From contig NZ_JAANCO010000001.1 of the NCBI RefSeq assembly GCF_011326725.1, forward strand, positions 1,959,115 through 2,023,114: 64,000 bases of DNA, given 5' to 3'. A model generated the notes under the pieces. It worked only from the letters and a program-made list of their open reading frames with translations. It did no database searches and had not been told where the DNA came from. The stretch comes from Microbacterium excoecariae (GTDB lineage: Bacteria; Actinomycetota; Actinomycetes; Actinomycetales; Microbacteriaceae). This document shows, one piece after another, positions 8,076 to 17,227 of the stretch. Every line of letters begins with the position of its first letter. Positions within the stretch are counted from its first letter, which is position 1. The translations under genes were made by a program, and so were the position numbers.

Positions 8076-9095
8076 TCAGGCGCGCGCCGCGTCGAGCGCG
8101 AGCCCGGACACGAAGCGGCGCTCGGCGCCCGTGAACGGGTCGCGGAAGGCGAGCTCCGCCGCCAGCAGCTGGAGCTCGTGCGAGAAGTCGTACGGGTCCG
8201 GATCCGTGTCCACCGGATACACCGGGTCGCCCATCAGCGGCAGCCCCAGAGCGTTCATGTGCACGCGCAGCTGGTGCGTCTTGCCCGTGTACGGCACGAG
8301 ACGGAACTCCCCCACCCGGCGGCCCCCGTGCGCGAAGGTGCCCAGGAGGCGGATCCCCGTCGCGGCGTTGTCGGGCCCCGGCACTTCCGCGACCTGGCGC
8401 TGGCCGTCGCGCTTGACGAGGCGGGAGCGATAGACGACCTCCTCGCCCCGCTCTACCCCGAGCGGAAGCGGGTCGCCCTCGCGCCAGCCGTCCGGAAGCA
8501 ACGCCAGGGCGCGATAGGTCTTCCGCATCCCGCGCTCCTGAAACATCCGCTGGTACGCGCCGCGCGTCGCGGGGCGGCGGGACAGCGCGAGCAGCCCCGC
8601 CGTCACGCGGTCGAGCCGGTGGATCGCGACGAGGTCGTCCTCGCCCCGCTCGACGCGCAGGCGGGTGACGACGCACTCGCGCACGAAGATCCCGTTCGGC
8701 GTCGAGGCGAGGAAGTGCGGCTTGTCCACGACGAGGAGATCCGCGTCCTCGTGCACGATGCGCACCTCGAACGGCACGCGCCGCTCGGGGAGGACCGGCT
8801 TGTGGAAGACGTAAAAGCCGCCGGGGATGAGCGGATCCTCGAGCGCGACGCGGCGCCCCTCCTGATCTGTCAGCTCGCCCGGCCCTGTGAAGTACTCGGG
8901 GCCGATCGGGCTCGCCCCGAACGCCTGCTCGCGCCCCAGCGTTCGCGGCAGCACGACCTCCGCGAGCCACTCCCTGACGCTCGCCGGCACCGGGTCGTCG
9001 CGCTGCGCGTGCGTGGCGGACCCGCCCGGCGCGCGCAGGCGCGCCGCCGTGATCCCGTCCCGCGGAGGGAGAATCCGCTTCCCGAACCTCGGCAC
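8076..9095 (-). CDS. RluA-family pseudouridine synthase
   Basis: A 339-residue protein with the RluA catalytic motif HRLDRVTAGLL; Asp162 is the predicted nucleophile. The upstream LVVDKPHFLASTP and downstream GKTHQLRVHMNALGLPLMGDPVYP segments also fit. It isomerises uridine to pseudouridine in rRNA or tRNA; the target site cannot be told from sequence. The N-terminal ~110 residues lack an obvious S4 domain. The GTG at 9095 begins 4 nt after the stop of the upstream symporter gene, with no good ribosome site, so coupling to that gene is likely. Confidence 0.9.
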   Translation of the reverse strand: MPRFGKRILPPRDGITAARLRAPGGSATHAQRDDPVPASVREWLAEVVLPRTLGREQAFGASPIGPEYFTGPGELTDQEGRRVALEDPLIPGGFYVFHKPVLPERRVPFEVRIVHEDADLLVVDKPHFLASTPNGIFVRECVVTRLRVERGEDDLVAIHRLDRVTAGLLALSRRPATRGAYQRMFQERGMRKTYRALALLPDGWREGDPLPLGVERGEEVVYRSRLVKRDGQRQVAEVPGPDNAATGIRLLGTFAHGGRRVGEFRLVPYTGKTHQLRVHMNALGLPLMGDPVYPVDTDPDPYDFSHELQLLAAELAFRDPFTGAERRFVSGLALDAARA

Positions 9096-9099
9096 GGGG

Positions 9100-10572
9100 T
9101 CAGCGGCGGTGCGGGACCTCGAGCGGCCCCGTCACGCTGAGCTCGTCCTGCCAGCATTCGATGCCCGACACCCCCGGCAGGAGGTCCCGCGTGAAGACCG
9201 GGTCGCGGCCCGCGCGGCGCTGGCGCTGGTAATCCTTGAGGAGCGCGAAGACGATCCCGGACAGCAGGGCGAGCGCCACGAGGTTCGTCAGCGCCATGAA
9301 TCCCATCGCGGCGTCCGCAAAGCTCCATACGACGTCGGCGGACAGGACGGATCCCACGAGCACCGCGATCACGACGAACGCGCGGTAGCCCATGAGCACC
9401 GACCGGCGGGTGGAGATGAACTCGATGCTCGCCTCGCCGTAGTAGTAGTTGCCGATGATCGAGCTGAAGGCGAGCAGGAAGATGATGACCGCGAGAGCCA
9501 GGAGCGACCAGTCCCCGAGGGCGCCGACGAGCGCGATCTGCGTCAGCTCGAGACCCACCGGCGCGCCCGCGAGGTCGGGCACGGCGGTGAGGATGATGAA
9601 CGCCGTGATCGAGCAGATGAGGAACGTGTCGAAGTAGACGCCGAGCGACTGCACAAGGCCCTGCTTGACCGGGTGCGTCACGGCGGCGCTGGCGCCCGCG
9701 TTGGGGGCGGATCCGAGCCCCGCCTCGTTCGAGAACATGCCGCGCTTAATGCCCGTGAGCACGATGTATCCGAAGGCGGCTCCGACGACCTCGTTGTAGC
9801 CGAAGGCGTCGGAGAAGATCGTCCCCACGGCCTGCGGGATCCGCTCCCACGACACGGCGACGACGGCGAGGCCGATGAGCAGGTACGCGAGGGCCATGAG
9901 CGGGACGACAGCCTGCGTCACGTGCGCGATGCGGCGCACGCCGCCGAACACGACAAGCGCGGTGAGGAGCGCGACGACGACGCCCGCCACCCACGGCAGC
10001 CACGCGGGCGCGGATCCGCCGGTCGCGGACGCGACGGCGCCGTCGAGCGCCGCCGCGATCGTGTTGGCCTGCAGCGAGCTAAACGCGATGGGGAAACAGA
10101 CGATGAGGATGACGGCAAAGATGACGCCGAGCCAGCGCGCGTTCAGGCCGCGCTGCATGTAGTAGGCCGGGCCCCCGCGGAAACCGTCGCGGTCGCGCAC
10201 CTTGAACAGCTGGGCGAGCGTCGACTCGGCGAAGGCGGACGCCGCGCCAATGAACGCCATGAGCCACATCCAGAACACCGCGCCGGGGCCGCCGACGGCG
10301 ATCGCCGTGGCGACGCCCGCGATGTTGCCCGTTCCGACGCGGGAGGCCGCCGAGATCGTGAAGGCCTGGAACGCGGAGACCGACTGCGGCTCCCCGTTCG
10401 CGTCGCGGGGGGTGCGATCCCCCAGCGTGCGGAACATCTCGGGGAAGAGGCGGAACTGCACGACGCCCGAGCGAATCGTCAGGTACAGGCCGAGGAGAAC
10501 GACGATGGGGAGCACGACCCACGTCCAGAAGAGGTCGCCATTGGTCGCGAGCCAGGTTGCCACGGATTCCAT
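9100..10572 (-). CDS. Alanine/glycine:cation symporter (AGCS family)
   Basis: This 490-residue, roughly 11-helix carrier carries AGCS signatures: SAASRVGTGNIAGVATAI near the N-terminus and KRGMFSNEAGLGSAPNAG in the middle. Members import alanine or glycine with Na+ or H+. ATG 10572 was chosen because the protein then starts at the family N-terminus and a GATACT -10-like box lies 6 bp upstream, implying a leaderless message. Longer upstream reading would run into the tRNA-Leu region. It is followed 4 nt later by the pseudouridine synthase. Confidence 0.92.
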   Translation of the reverse strand: MESVATWLATNGDLFWTWVVLPIVVLLGLYLTIRSGVVQFRLFPEMFRTLGDRTPRDANGEPQSVSAFQAFTISAASRVGTGNIAGVATAIAVGGPGAVFWMWLMAFIGAASAFAESTLAQLFKVRDRDGFRGGPAYYMQRGLNARWLGVIFAVILIVCFPIAFSSLQANTIAAALDGAVASATGGSAPAWLPWVAGVVVALLTALVVFGGVRRIAHVTQAVVPLMALAYLLIGLAVVAVSWERIPQAVGTIFSDAFGYNEVVGAAFGYIVLTGIKRGMFSNEAGLGSAPNAGASAAVTHPVKQGLVQSLGVYFDTFLICSITAFIILTAVPDLAGAPVGLELTQIALVGALGDWSLLALAVIIFLLAFSSIIGNYYYGEASIEFISTRRSVLMGYRAFVVIAVLVGSVLSADVVWSFADAAMGFMALTNLVALALLSGIVFALLKDYQRQRRAGRDPVFTRDLLPGVSGIECWQDELSVTGPLEVPHRR

Positions 10573-10578
10573 CGCGCC

Positions 10579-10584
10579 AGTATC
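10579..10584 (-). promoter_or_regulatory. -10 box (GATACT) for a leaderless symporter mRNA
   Basis: GATACT on the minus strand, then 6 nt, then ATG 10572. This spacing places the transcription start at or next to the start codon. No convincing -35 is visible. Confidence 0.45.
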
Positions 10585-10637
10585 GCCCGTCGGGACGCGT
10601 GCGGGCGGCAAGGGCGCGGCCCGGCGCGCGAATGGGG

Positions 10638-10710
10638 TGCCCCCGGTGGGACTCGAACCCACACTGTGCCGAGTTTAAGTCGGCTGCCTCTGCCATTGGG
10701 CTACGGGGGC
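10638..10710 (-). tRNA. tRNA-Leu (UAA anticodon), short variable loop
   Basis: A complete 73-nt cloverleaf. The acceptor GCCCCCG pairs with CGGGGGC, the D arm is GCC/GGC, and the anticodon stem GCCGA/TCGGC carries loop CTTAAAC (anticodon TAA at 34-36). The T arm is GTGGG TTCGAGT CCCAC and the discriminator is A. It decodes the rare UUA codon. The usual long class II variable arm of tRNA-Leu is absent; only five nt (ACAGT) lie between the anticodon and T stems. CCA is not encoded. Confidence 0.93.
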
Positions 10711-10717
10711 CGGATAC

Positions 10718-10766
10718 GCGCGGGGCGCCCCGGCGGTCGTCAGACCTGCTCCGGGGCGCCCCGCGC
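10718..10766 (-). terminator. Hairpin terminator downstream of ndh
   Basis: A 16-bp perfect stem (10718-10733 with 10751-10766; arm GCGCGGGGCGCCCCGG) with a 17-nt loop starts 7 nt beyond the ndh stop at 10773. It separates ndh from the downstream tRNA-Leu gene. No U-tract follows. Confidence 0.7.
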
Positions 10767-10772
10767 TGGGCG

Positions 10773-12122
10773 TCACGCCTGCGCGTCGTCCGCCTTCGGC
10801 TTCGGCCGGGACGCGAACGCCTCGAAGAAGGCGCGCGGCCGCTCGACGGCCTTGATCTGCACCTGGTCGCGGCCGAGGAAGAAGTTGTGGTACCAGCCCC
10901 ACAGCACGCGCCACTTGCGCTCCCACGTGGGCATGGCCAGGCCGTGGTACCCGCGGTGTGCGGCCCACGCGAAGAAGCCCGTGAGCGCGATCTTCCCGGA
11001 CTGGAAGGCGCCGTTGTACAGGCCCAGGCCCGCGACCGCGCCCATGTTCTTGTGCACGTAGTCGACGGGCTCCTCGCCACGCAGCACGGCCACGAGGTTC
11101 TTCGCGAGCCGCTTGGCCTGGCGCACGGCGTGCTGCGCGTTCGGCACGCACATGCCGCCGACGCCGCCGCCCGTGAGGTCGGGCACCGCCGAGACGTCGC
11201 CCGCGGCCCACGCGCCCTCCACCACGACGCCGTTTTCGTCGACGACGCGGAGGTCGGCCTGCGCCGAGATGCGCCCGCGCGCCTCGCGCGGCAGATCGCT
11301 CCCGTTCACGACCTGCGGGTTGGCCATGACGCCCGCGGTCCAGATGATGAGGTCGCTCGGGTATTCCTCGCCCGTGTTCGTCTTCACGACGCCGTCGGTC
11401 GCGTCGGCGCACTGCGTGTCGAGGTGCACGTGCGCCCCGCGGCGGGCGAGGTCCTTCATGACCTTCTCGGCCGTCTCGAGGGACACCTCGGGCATGATCC
11501 GGCCCATCGCCTCGATGAGGTGAAACTCGGTCTCCTCGAAGTCGATTTCGGGGAACTTCTCGAGCAGCGCGTTGGCCGCCGAGCGCAGCTCGGCGAACGT
11601 CTCGATGCCCGCAAAGCCGCCGCCCACGACGACCGTCGTCAGCAGGCGCTTGCGCAACGGGTGGCCCTTCGGGAGCGCCGCGGCCTTCTCGAAGTTCGCG
11701 ATCAGCGTGTCGCGCGCGTACTCCGCCTCCTCGATCGACTTCATGCCGATCGCGTTGTCGGCGATCCCCGGGATCGGGAACGTGCGCGAGACGGATCCGG
11801 CGGTCACGACGATGTGGTCATACTCGTACTGCCACGGCTCCGCACCCTCGGGCGAGATGGTCGCCGTCTTGTTCGCGTGGTCGATGCCCGTCACCTTGGC
11901 GTTGATGATCCGCGTCTTCTTCAGGTGGCGGCGGTGCGAGACGACCGCGTGACGCGGCTCGATGGCGCCCGCGGCGACCTCGGGGAGGAAGGGCAGGTAG
12001 GCCATGTACGGGAGCGGGTCGACCATGACGACCTCGGCCTCACCGGCTCGCAGGTGCTTTTCGAGCTTCCACGCGGTGTAGAAACCGGCGTATCCGCCGC
12101 CGACGATGAGAATCTTGGGCAC
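10773..12122 (-). CDS. ndh: Type II NADH dehydrogenase (NDH-2)
   Basis: A 449-residue flavoprotein with an FAD-binding GGGYAG at residues 8-13, an NAD-binding GGGFAGIETFAEL near the middle, and the conserved segment IWTAGVMANPQVV. The C-terminal part contains the basic amphipathic region typical of membrane-attached NDH-2 enzymes. It transfers electrons from NADH to menaquinone without proton pumping at the inner face of the membrane. GTG 12122 is preceded by AAGGAGAT 8 nt upstream. It stands alone between a protease gene and tRNA-Leu, with a hairpin terminator downstream. Confidence 0.93.
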   Translation of the reverse strand: MPKILIVGGGYAGFYTAWKLEKHLRAGEAEVVMVDPLPYMAYLPFLPEVAAGAIEPRHAVVSHRRHLKKTRIINAKVTGIDHANKTATISPEGAEPWQYEYDHIVVTAGSVSRTFPIPGIADNAIGMKSIEEAEYARDTLIANFEKAAALPKGHPLRKRLLTTVVVGGGFAGIETFAELRSAANALLEKFPEIDFEETEFHLIEAMGRIMPEVSLETAEKVMKDLARRGAHVHLDTQCADATDGVVKTNTGEEYPSDLIIWTAGVMANPQVVNGSDLPREARGRISAQADLRVVDENGVVVEGAWAAGDVSAVPDLTGGGVGGMCVPNAQHAVRQAKRLAKNLVAVLRGEEPVDYVHKNMGAVAGLGLYNGAFQSGKIALTGFFAWAAHRGYHGLAMPTWERKWRVLWGWYHNFFLGRDQVQIKAVERPRAFFEAFASRPKPKADDAQA

Positions 12123-12145
12123 GGAAACTTATCTCCTTGGACTTG

Positions 12146-13468
12146 TCAGGGGTTCGGCTCGCGCTGCGCGCGAGCCGAACGAATGCGCCGGGACACTGCG
12201 ACGACGCCGAGCACGAACAGGATACCAGCGGCCGAGAGCGCCACGAGCGGCAGCGTGACGTCCCGGAGGCTCTCGGCGGACGGGAGGAAGGGGCTCCCCG
12301 CCTCGGCGGGGCCGTCCGCGGGCGGCAGCGCGGGCAGCTCGACGGGGTCGGGCGTCGGGGTCGCGGCGACCTCCGGTTCGCTCCCCGCCGCGCGGTTGAT
12401 CCGCACCCACTCCGCGAGGCTGCCCATGGGGTTCTCCGAGACGAACGGCACGTCGTCCTCGATCGCCGCGCGCGCGTCGACGATCCCGAACCCGTAGAGC
12501 GGATCCCGCTCCCCCGTCTGCTCGGGGGCCGGGTCCGCGGTCTGCACGATGCGGTTGATGACGTTGACGGCGTCGAGGCCGGGGTACGCCGAACGCACGA
12601 GCGCCGCGATCCCGGAGACGATCGGGGCGGATCCGCTCGTCCCGCTCCACTGCTCGACCGTCCCCGTCGGGCTGATCCCGAGCAGCTGCTCGCTCGGCGC
12701 CGAGACGCCGATGGTGATGCCCTGCGTCGAGGCGTCCTCGCTCGCACGCCCGTCGGGGTCCACGCCGGCGACCGTGAGGACGCCGGGGATCGTCGCGGGC
12801 GCCCCGACCATAGTCGTGCCGCTCACGCGGTTGCCCGCCGCGACGACCACGACGACGTCGTTGTCGTAGGCGTACTGAAACGCGTCGTCCCAGCTCTCGT
12901 CCCACTGCGTCTGGTTCGTCGTGAACGACAGGTTGATGACGTCGGCGCCATTGTCGACCGACCACCGCATCGCGTCGGCCACCTGGTCCGAGAACGGCAC
13001 GTCGCTGACGGATCCGAACCCGAGGGACACCGCCAGGACGTCCGCCTCGGGCGCCACGCCGATCATGCCCTCGTCGTCGCCCGTCCCCCTGGCGGCCGCG
13101 AGCGAGGCGACCCAGGTGCCGTGGCTCCGGGTGTGCACGTCGCTCCCGAGCGGCGTGCGGCCGTCAGCCGTCCCGACCCCCGAGACGTCCGTGCCGCCCG
13201 CGACCGCTCCGTCGAGCTCATCGATGTCCGCCGCGACGCCGCTGTCGATCACGGCGATCGTCACGCCCTCGCCGCGCGCGGTGTCCCACGCGTCCTCGAT
13301 CCCGTACGCATCGAGCCAGTACTCGGCCGCGCGAGTCGGGTCGGGCTCCTCCGTCGGGGTCGGCGTGGGGGTGCGCTCCGCGGCTGCCGCGGCCCCGGGG
13401 AGCGCGACGGCACACGCGATCGCCAGCGCGGCGCACGCCGCGGCGATCGCACGGGCCGCCCGTCTCAT
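12146..13468 (-). CDS. S8 subtilisin-like membrane protease (mycosin-like)
   Basis: A 440-residue protein with a signal peptide (residues 1-30), a Pro/Thr-rich linker, a peptidase S8 domain and a C-terminal transmembrane helix (about residues 408-428) followed by a basic tail. The triad is Asp75 (AVIDSG), His116 (SHGTW) and Ser278 (SGTSGSAP), with oxyanion Asn213 (AAGN). This is the architecture of mycosins, proteases anchored outside the membrane and associated with type VII secretion. No ESX gene is in the window. ATG 13468 overlaps the DUF501 stop (ATGA), so the two are translationally coupled. Confidence 0.9.
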   Translation of the reverse strand: MRRAARAIAAACAALAIACAVALPGAAAAAERTPTPTPTEEPDPTRAAEYWLDAYGIEDAWDTARGEGVTIAVIDSGVAADIDELDGAVAGGTDVSGVGTADGRTPLGSDVHTRSHGTWVASLAAARGTGDDEGMIGVAPEADVLAVSLGFGSVSDVPFSDQVADAMRWSVDNGADVINLSFTTNQTQWDESWDDAFQYAYDNDVVVVVAAGNRVSGTTMVGAPATIPGVLTVAGVDPDGRASEDASTQGITIGVSAPSEQLLGISPTGTVEQWSGTSGSAPIVSGIAALVRSAYPGLDAVNVINRIVQTADPAPEQTGERDPLYGFGIVDARAAIEDDVPFVSENPMGSLAEWVRINRAAGSEPEVAATPTPDPVELPALPPADGPAEAGSPFLPSAESLRDVTLPLVALSAAGILFVLGVVAVSRRIRSARAQREPNP

Positions 13469-14004
13469 GCCGCGGGGTCGCCCTCGATCAGCGCCGCCCC
13501 CGGCTCCGCGCACGCGCACCGCTCGGGCGACCAGGCGGAACGCTCGAGCGCGAGGTCGCCGATCGGGTTCACGCCGGGGCCGGCCGCGAGCGCGTGCCCC
13601 GCGAGCGCGTGGAGGCACTTCACGCGCGTCGGCATGCCGCCGGCGGAGATGCCCTCGACCTCCGCCACGTCGCCGTACTGCGCGCGATCCGCCAGGTACG
13701 CCGCGTGCGCCCGCGCGTAGGCCGCGCGCACGTCCGCGTCCGCGTCCAGGAGCTCGGTGAACTCGACCATCAGCTGGCCGGACTCGAGGCGCGACATCTC
13801 GGCCGTGGCCTCGGGGTGCGTGAGGTAATAGAACGTCGGGAACGGCGTGCCCTGCGGGAGGCGGGGCGCCGTGGCGACGACGGTCGGGTTGCCGCATACG
13901 CAGCGCGCGGCGATGCCCACCACGCCGCGCACCTCACGGCCCAGCTGGGCGGTGAGCACGCGAAGCTCGGCGGGGCGGACGGCGTCAAAGGGGGGCGTGG
14001 TCAC
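13465..14004 (-). CDS. DUF501 domain protein
   Basis: A 179-residue soluble protein matching DUF501, a family restricted to actinobacteria and encoded beside the FtsB/DivIC-like gene and enolase. Cys residues at C35 and C37 and near the C-terminus (SPERCACAEPG) could bind metal. The function is unknown. GTG 14004 has a TACCCT box exactly 6 bp upstream, so translation is probably leaderless; the GGAGG touching the start codon is too close to act as a ribosome site. It is coupled by a 4-nt overlap to the S8 protease gene. Confidence 0.88.
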   Translation of the reverse strand: MTTPPFDAVRPAELRVLTAQLGREVRGVVGIAARCVCGNPTVVATAPRLPQGTPFPTFYYLTHPEATAEMSRLESGQLMVEFTELLDADADVRAAYARAHAAYLADRAQYGDVAEVEGISAGGMPTRVKCLHALAGHALAAGPGVNPIGDLALERSAWSPERCACAEPGAALIEGDPAA

Positions 14005-14010
14005 CCTCCG

Positions 14011-14016
14011 AGGGTA
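14011..14016 (-). promoter_or_regulatory. -10 box (TACCCT) upstream of DUF501
   Basis: TACCCT, 6 nt, GTG 14004 on the minus strand. It suggests a leaderless transcript for the DUF501-protease pair, separate from eno/ftsB transcription. Confidence 0.45.
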
Positions 14017-14055
14017 CCGGCCCCGCCCGGCGAAACCCTGGCGGGGCGGTCGGGC

Positions 14056-14547
14056 CTAGTCCTCGGGGAAGACGTCGGGGTCGATCGCGGTGGCCTGCTC
14101 GGCGAGCCCCGACCCCACGACCGAGCGAAGCATGGATCCCATCCAGTCGTCCTCGCGCTCGGAGACCTCGGGATCCACGGCGTCGGGCTCCGCGGCCGCC
14201 GCCGCGTCGACCGGCAGGTCGTCCTGCACGAGGAACACGACCTCGCCGGGGAGGACGTAGTAGAGGCGCTCGCGAGCCTGCGTCATGATGTAGGCCGGGT
14301 CTTGCCACCGCGCCTGCTCGAGCTCGAGGGCGGAGATCTCGTCCTCGGTCGCCGCCACGCCGGCGCTCGCCTGCGCGATCTGCTGGCGCATGTCGATGTA
14401 GCCGCCGACCGACGGCACGAGCACGAACGCCCCGAGCACCACGAGGCCGGCCATGATCACGGCGAATCCCGAGAGACGGATGCCCCCGAGCCAGCCCCGC
14501 ACGTCGACCCGGGGCGAACGCGAAGGGGAAGCCGCGCGTGATGACAT
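14056..14547 (-). CDS. FtsB/DivIC-like septum formation initiator
   Basis: A 163-residue bitopic membrane protein. It has a short basic cytoplasmic N-terminus, one transmembrane helix (about residues 25-47), then a coiled coil ending in the family motif ARERLYYVLPGEVVF. The acidic C-terminal tail (about 110-163) is longer than in E. coli FtsB. It is expected to sit in the divisome with FtsL/FtsQ-type partners. GGGGGAG 6 nt upstream of ATG 14547 supports the start. It follows eno by 32 nt, the standard actinobacterial arrangement. Confidence 0.9.
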   Translation of the reverse strand: MSSRAASPSRSPRVDVRGWLGGIRLSGFAVIMAGLVVLGAFVLVPSVGGYIDMRQQIAQASAGVAATEDEISALELEQARWQDPAYIMTQARERLYYVLPGEVVFLVQDDLPVDAAAAAEPDAVDPEVSEREDDWMGSMLRSVVGSGLAEQATAIDPDVFPED

Positions 14548-14579
14548 GCGGCTCCCCCTCTCGTCGTGCGTGATGTCGC

Positions 14580-15935
<1,356 letters not shown>

Positions 15936-15958
15936 TCACATGGGCGCCGCCTGGCGCG

Positions 15959-17113
15959 TCACCGGGCGGCGTGGAGAACGCGCCCGTCGCCCCAGACCTC
16001 GGCGACGCCCCACCCGGGCGTGAGGAGCACGGCATCCGCCGAGAATCCCGGCTCGAGGGACCCGAACGCGTCGCCGCGCCCGATGGCGCGCGCGGGCACC
16101 TCCGTCGCGGCCCGGATCGCCTCGGCCACGCCGACGCCGACCTCGTCCACGGCGCGCGCGATCGCCCGGTCGAGCGTGAGCGTCGAGCCCGCGATCGCGC
16201 CGCCTCCCGCGAGGCGGGCGATCCCGCCCTGTACCTCGACGTCGAGCTCGCCCAGCCGATACGCCCCGTCCGGCGCCCCCGCCGCGGCCATCGCGTCGGT
16301 CACGAGCGCCACGCGACCGGGCGCAGCGTCGAACGCCATCCGCACGACGGCGGGGTGGACGTGCACGCCGTCGTTGATGATCTCGAGCGTGACCTCGGGG
16401 CGCGACAGCGCGGCGACGACCGGGCCGGGCGCGCGGTGATGGATCCCCGCCATCGCGTTGAACGCGTGCGTGAGGATCGTCGCGCCCGCGTCGAACGCGG
16501 CCGCGGCGCCCGCGAAGTCGGCCGCCGTGTGCCCGACCGCGACGCGCACGCCGGCGCGACGGAGCTGTCGCGCGGCGGCCGCAGCACCGGGAAGCTCGGG
16601 GGCGAGCGTCACCTGCACGAGGGCCCCGGCCGCCTCGGCCAGGAGCGCCGCGACCTCCTCCTCGGTCGGCGCGCGCAGGAGGTGCTCCGCGTGCGCGCCC
16701 TTGTGCGCGGCGTCGAGGAAGGGCCCCTCGAGGTGCGCGCCCACGACCAGCGGATCCGCGCGCGCGAGAGACGCCACACGGCCGAGCCGCTCCGCGAGGT
16801 CCTGGCGCGAGGCCGTGACGAGCGAGAGGACGTGCCGCGTCGTGCCGTGCGCACGGTGGGTCTCGAGCGCGCGCCGGATCTCCGCCTCATCCCCGTCGTA
16901 GTGGGCGCCGCCCCCGCCGTGCGCGTGGATGTCGACGAACCCCGGCGCGAGGAGGAGCCCGGACGCGTCGACGACGCGGCCCGCAGGCCCCGCCTCCTCG
17001 CGCCATGTCCCGCCCGCGCCGCGGGCCGCGATCCGGCCGTCCCGCATGAGGATCCAGCCGTCGTCGATCACCTCGCCCGACGAGACGAGGCGAGCGGAGT
17101 GGATCAGCGTCAT
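15959..17113 (-). CDS. nagA: N-acetylglucosamine-6-phosphate deacetylase
   Basis: A 384-residue amidohydrolase-fold enzyme removing acetate from GlcNAc-6-phosphate. Motifs seen are GFVDIHAHGGGG (metal site), HLEGPFLDAAHKGAH, VGHTAADF, THAFNAM and the catalytic Asp region LVTDAM. The length agrees with the family. ATG 17113 begins the family N-terminus; a weak CAAGAT box 6 bp upstream may be its promoter. It is not next to nagB or a GlcNAc transporter; the divergent neighbour is an APC permease. Confidence 0.95.
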   Translation of the reverse strand: MTLIHSARLVSSGEVIDDGWILMRDGRIAARGAGGTWREEAGPAGRVVDASGLLLAPGFVDIHAHGGGGAHYDGDEAEIRRALETHRAHGTTRHVLSLVTASRQDLAERLGRVASLARADPLVVGAHLEGPFLDAAHKGAHAEHLLRAPTEEEVAALLAEAAGALVQVTLAPELPGAAAAARQLRRAGVRVAVGHTAADFAGAAAAFDAGATILTHAFNAMAGIHHRAPGPVVAALSRPEVTLEIINDGVHVHPAVVRMAFDAAPGRVALVTDAMAAAGAPDGAYRLGELDVEVQGGIARLAGGGAIAGSTLTLDRAIARAVDEVGVGVAEAIRAATEVPARAIGRGDAFGSLEPGFSADAVLLTPGWGVAEVWGDGRVLHAAR

Positions 17114-17215
17114 ACGTCGATCTTGCCACCCGCCCGTCGCCCGCCGCGGGCGAACCCGAGGTGAACAGCGCACGACGCGTGGCGCGTGGCGCGCGCCCGC
17201 GCGGGGCGCCGTCAC

Positions 17216-17221
17216 TACGCT
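17216..17221 (+). promoter_or_regulatory. -10 box (TACGCT) upstream of APC permease
   Basis: TACGCT, 6 nt, ATG 17228. No ribosome site precedes this start, so a leaderless transcript is likely. Confidence 0.4.
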
Positions 17222-17227
17222 CGGCGT

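Noticed and set aside
4192..8970. A 1592-codon open frame on the minus strand across the lyase, terC and pseudouridine synthase region
   Set aside because: It is a GC-rich shadow: composition is Arg/Ala/Gly repeats, it lies antisense to the clear lyase gene and out of frame with terC and the synthase, and it crosses the hairpin and riboswitch.
10638..10710. tRNA-Leu as a degenerate pseudogene because of the missing variable arm
   Set aside because: All stems are perfectly paired and the discriminator and T loop are intact, so it looks functional.
14005..14009. GGAGG touching the DUF501 GTG as its ribosome site
   Set aside because: Zero spacing is not functional; the TACCCT box 6 bp upstream better explains a leaderless start.
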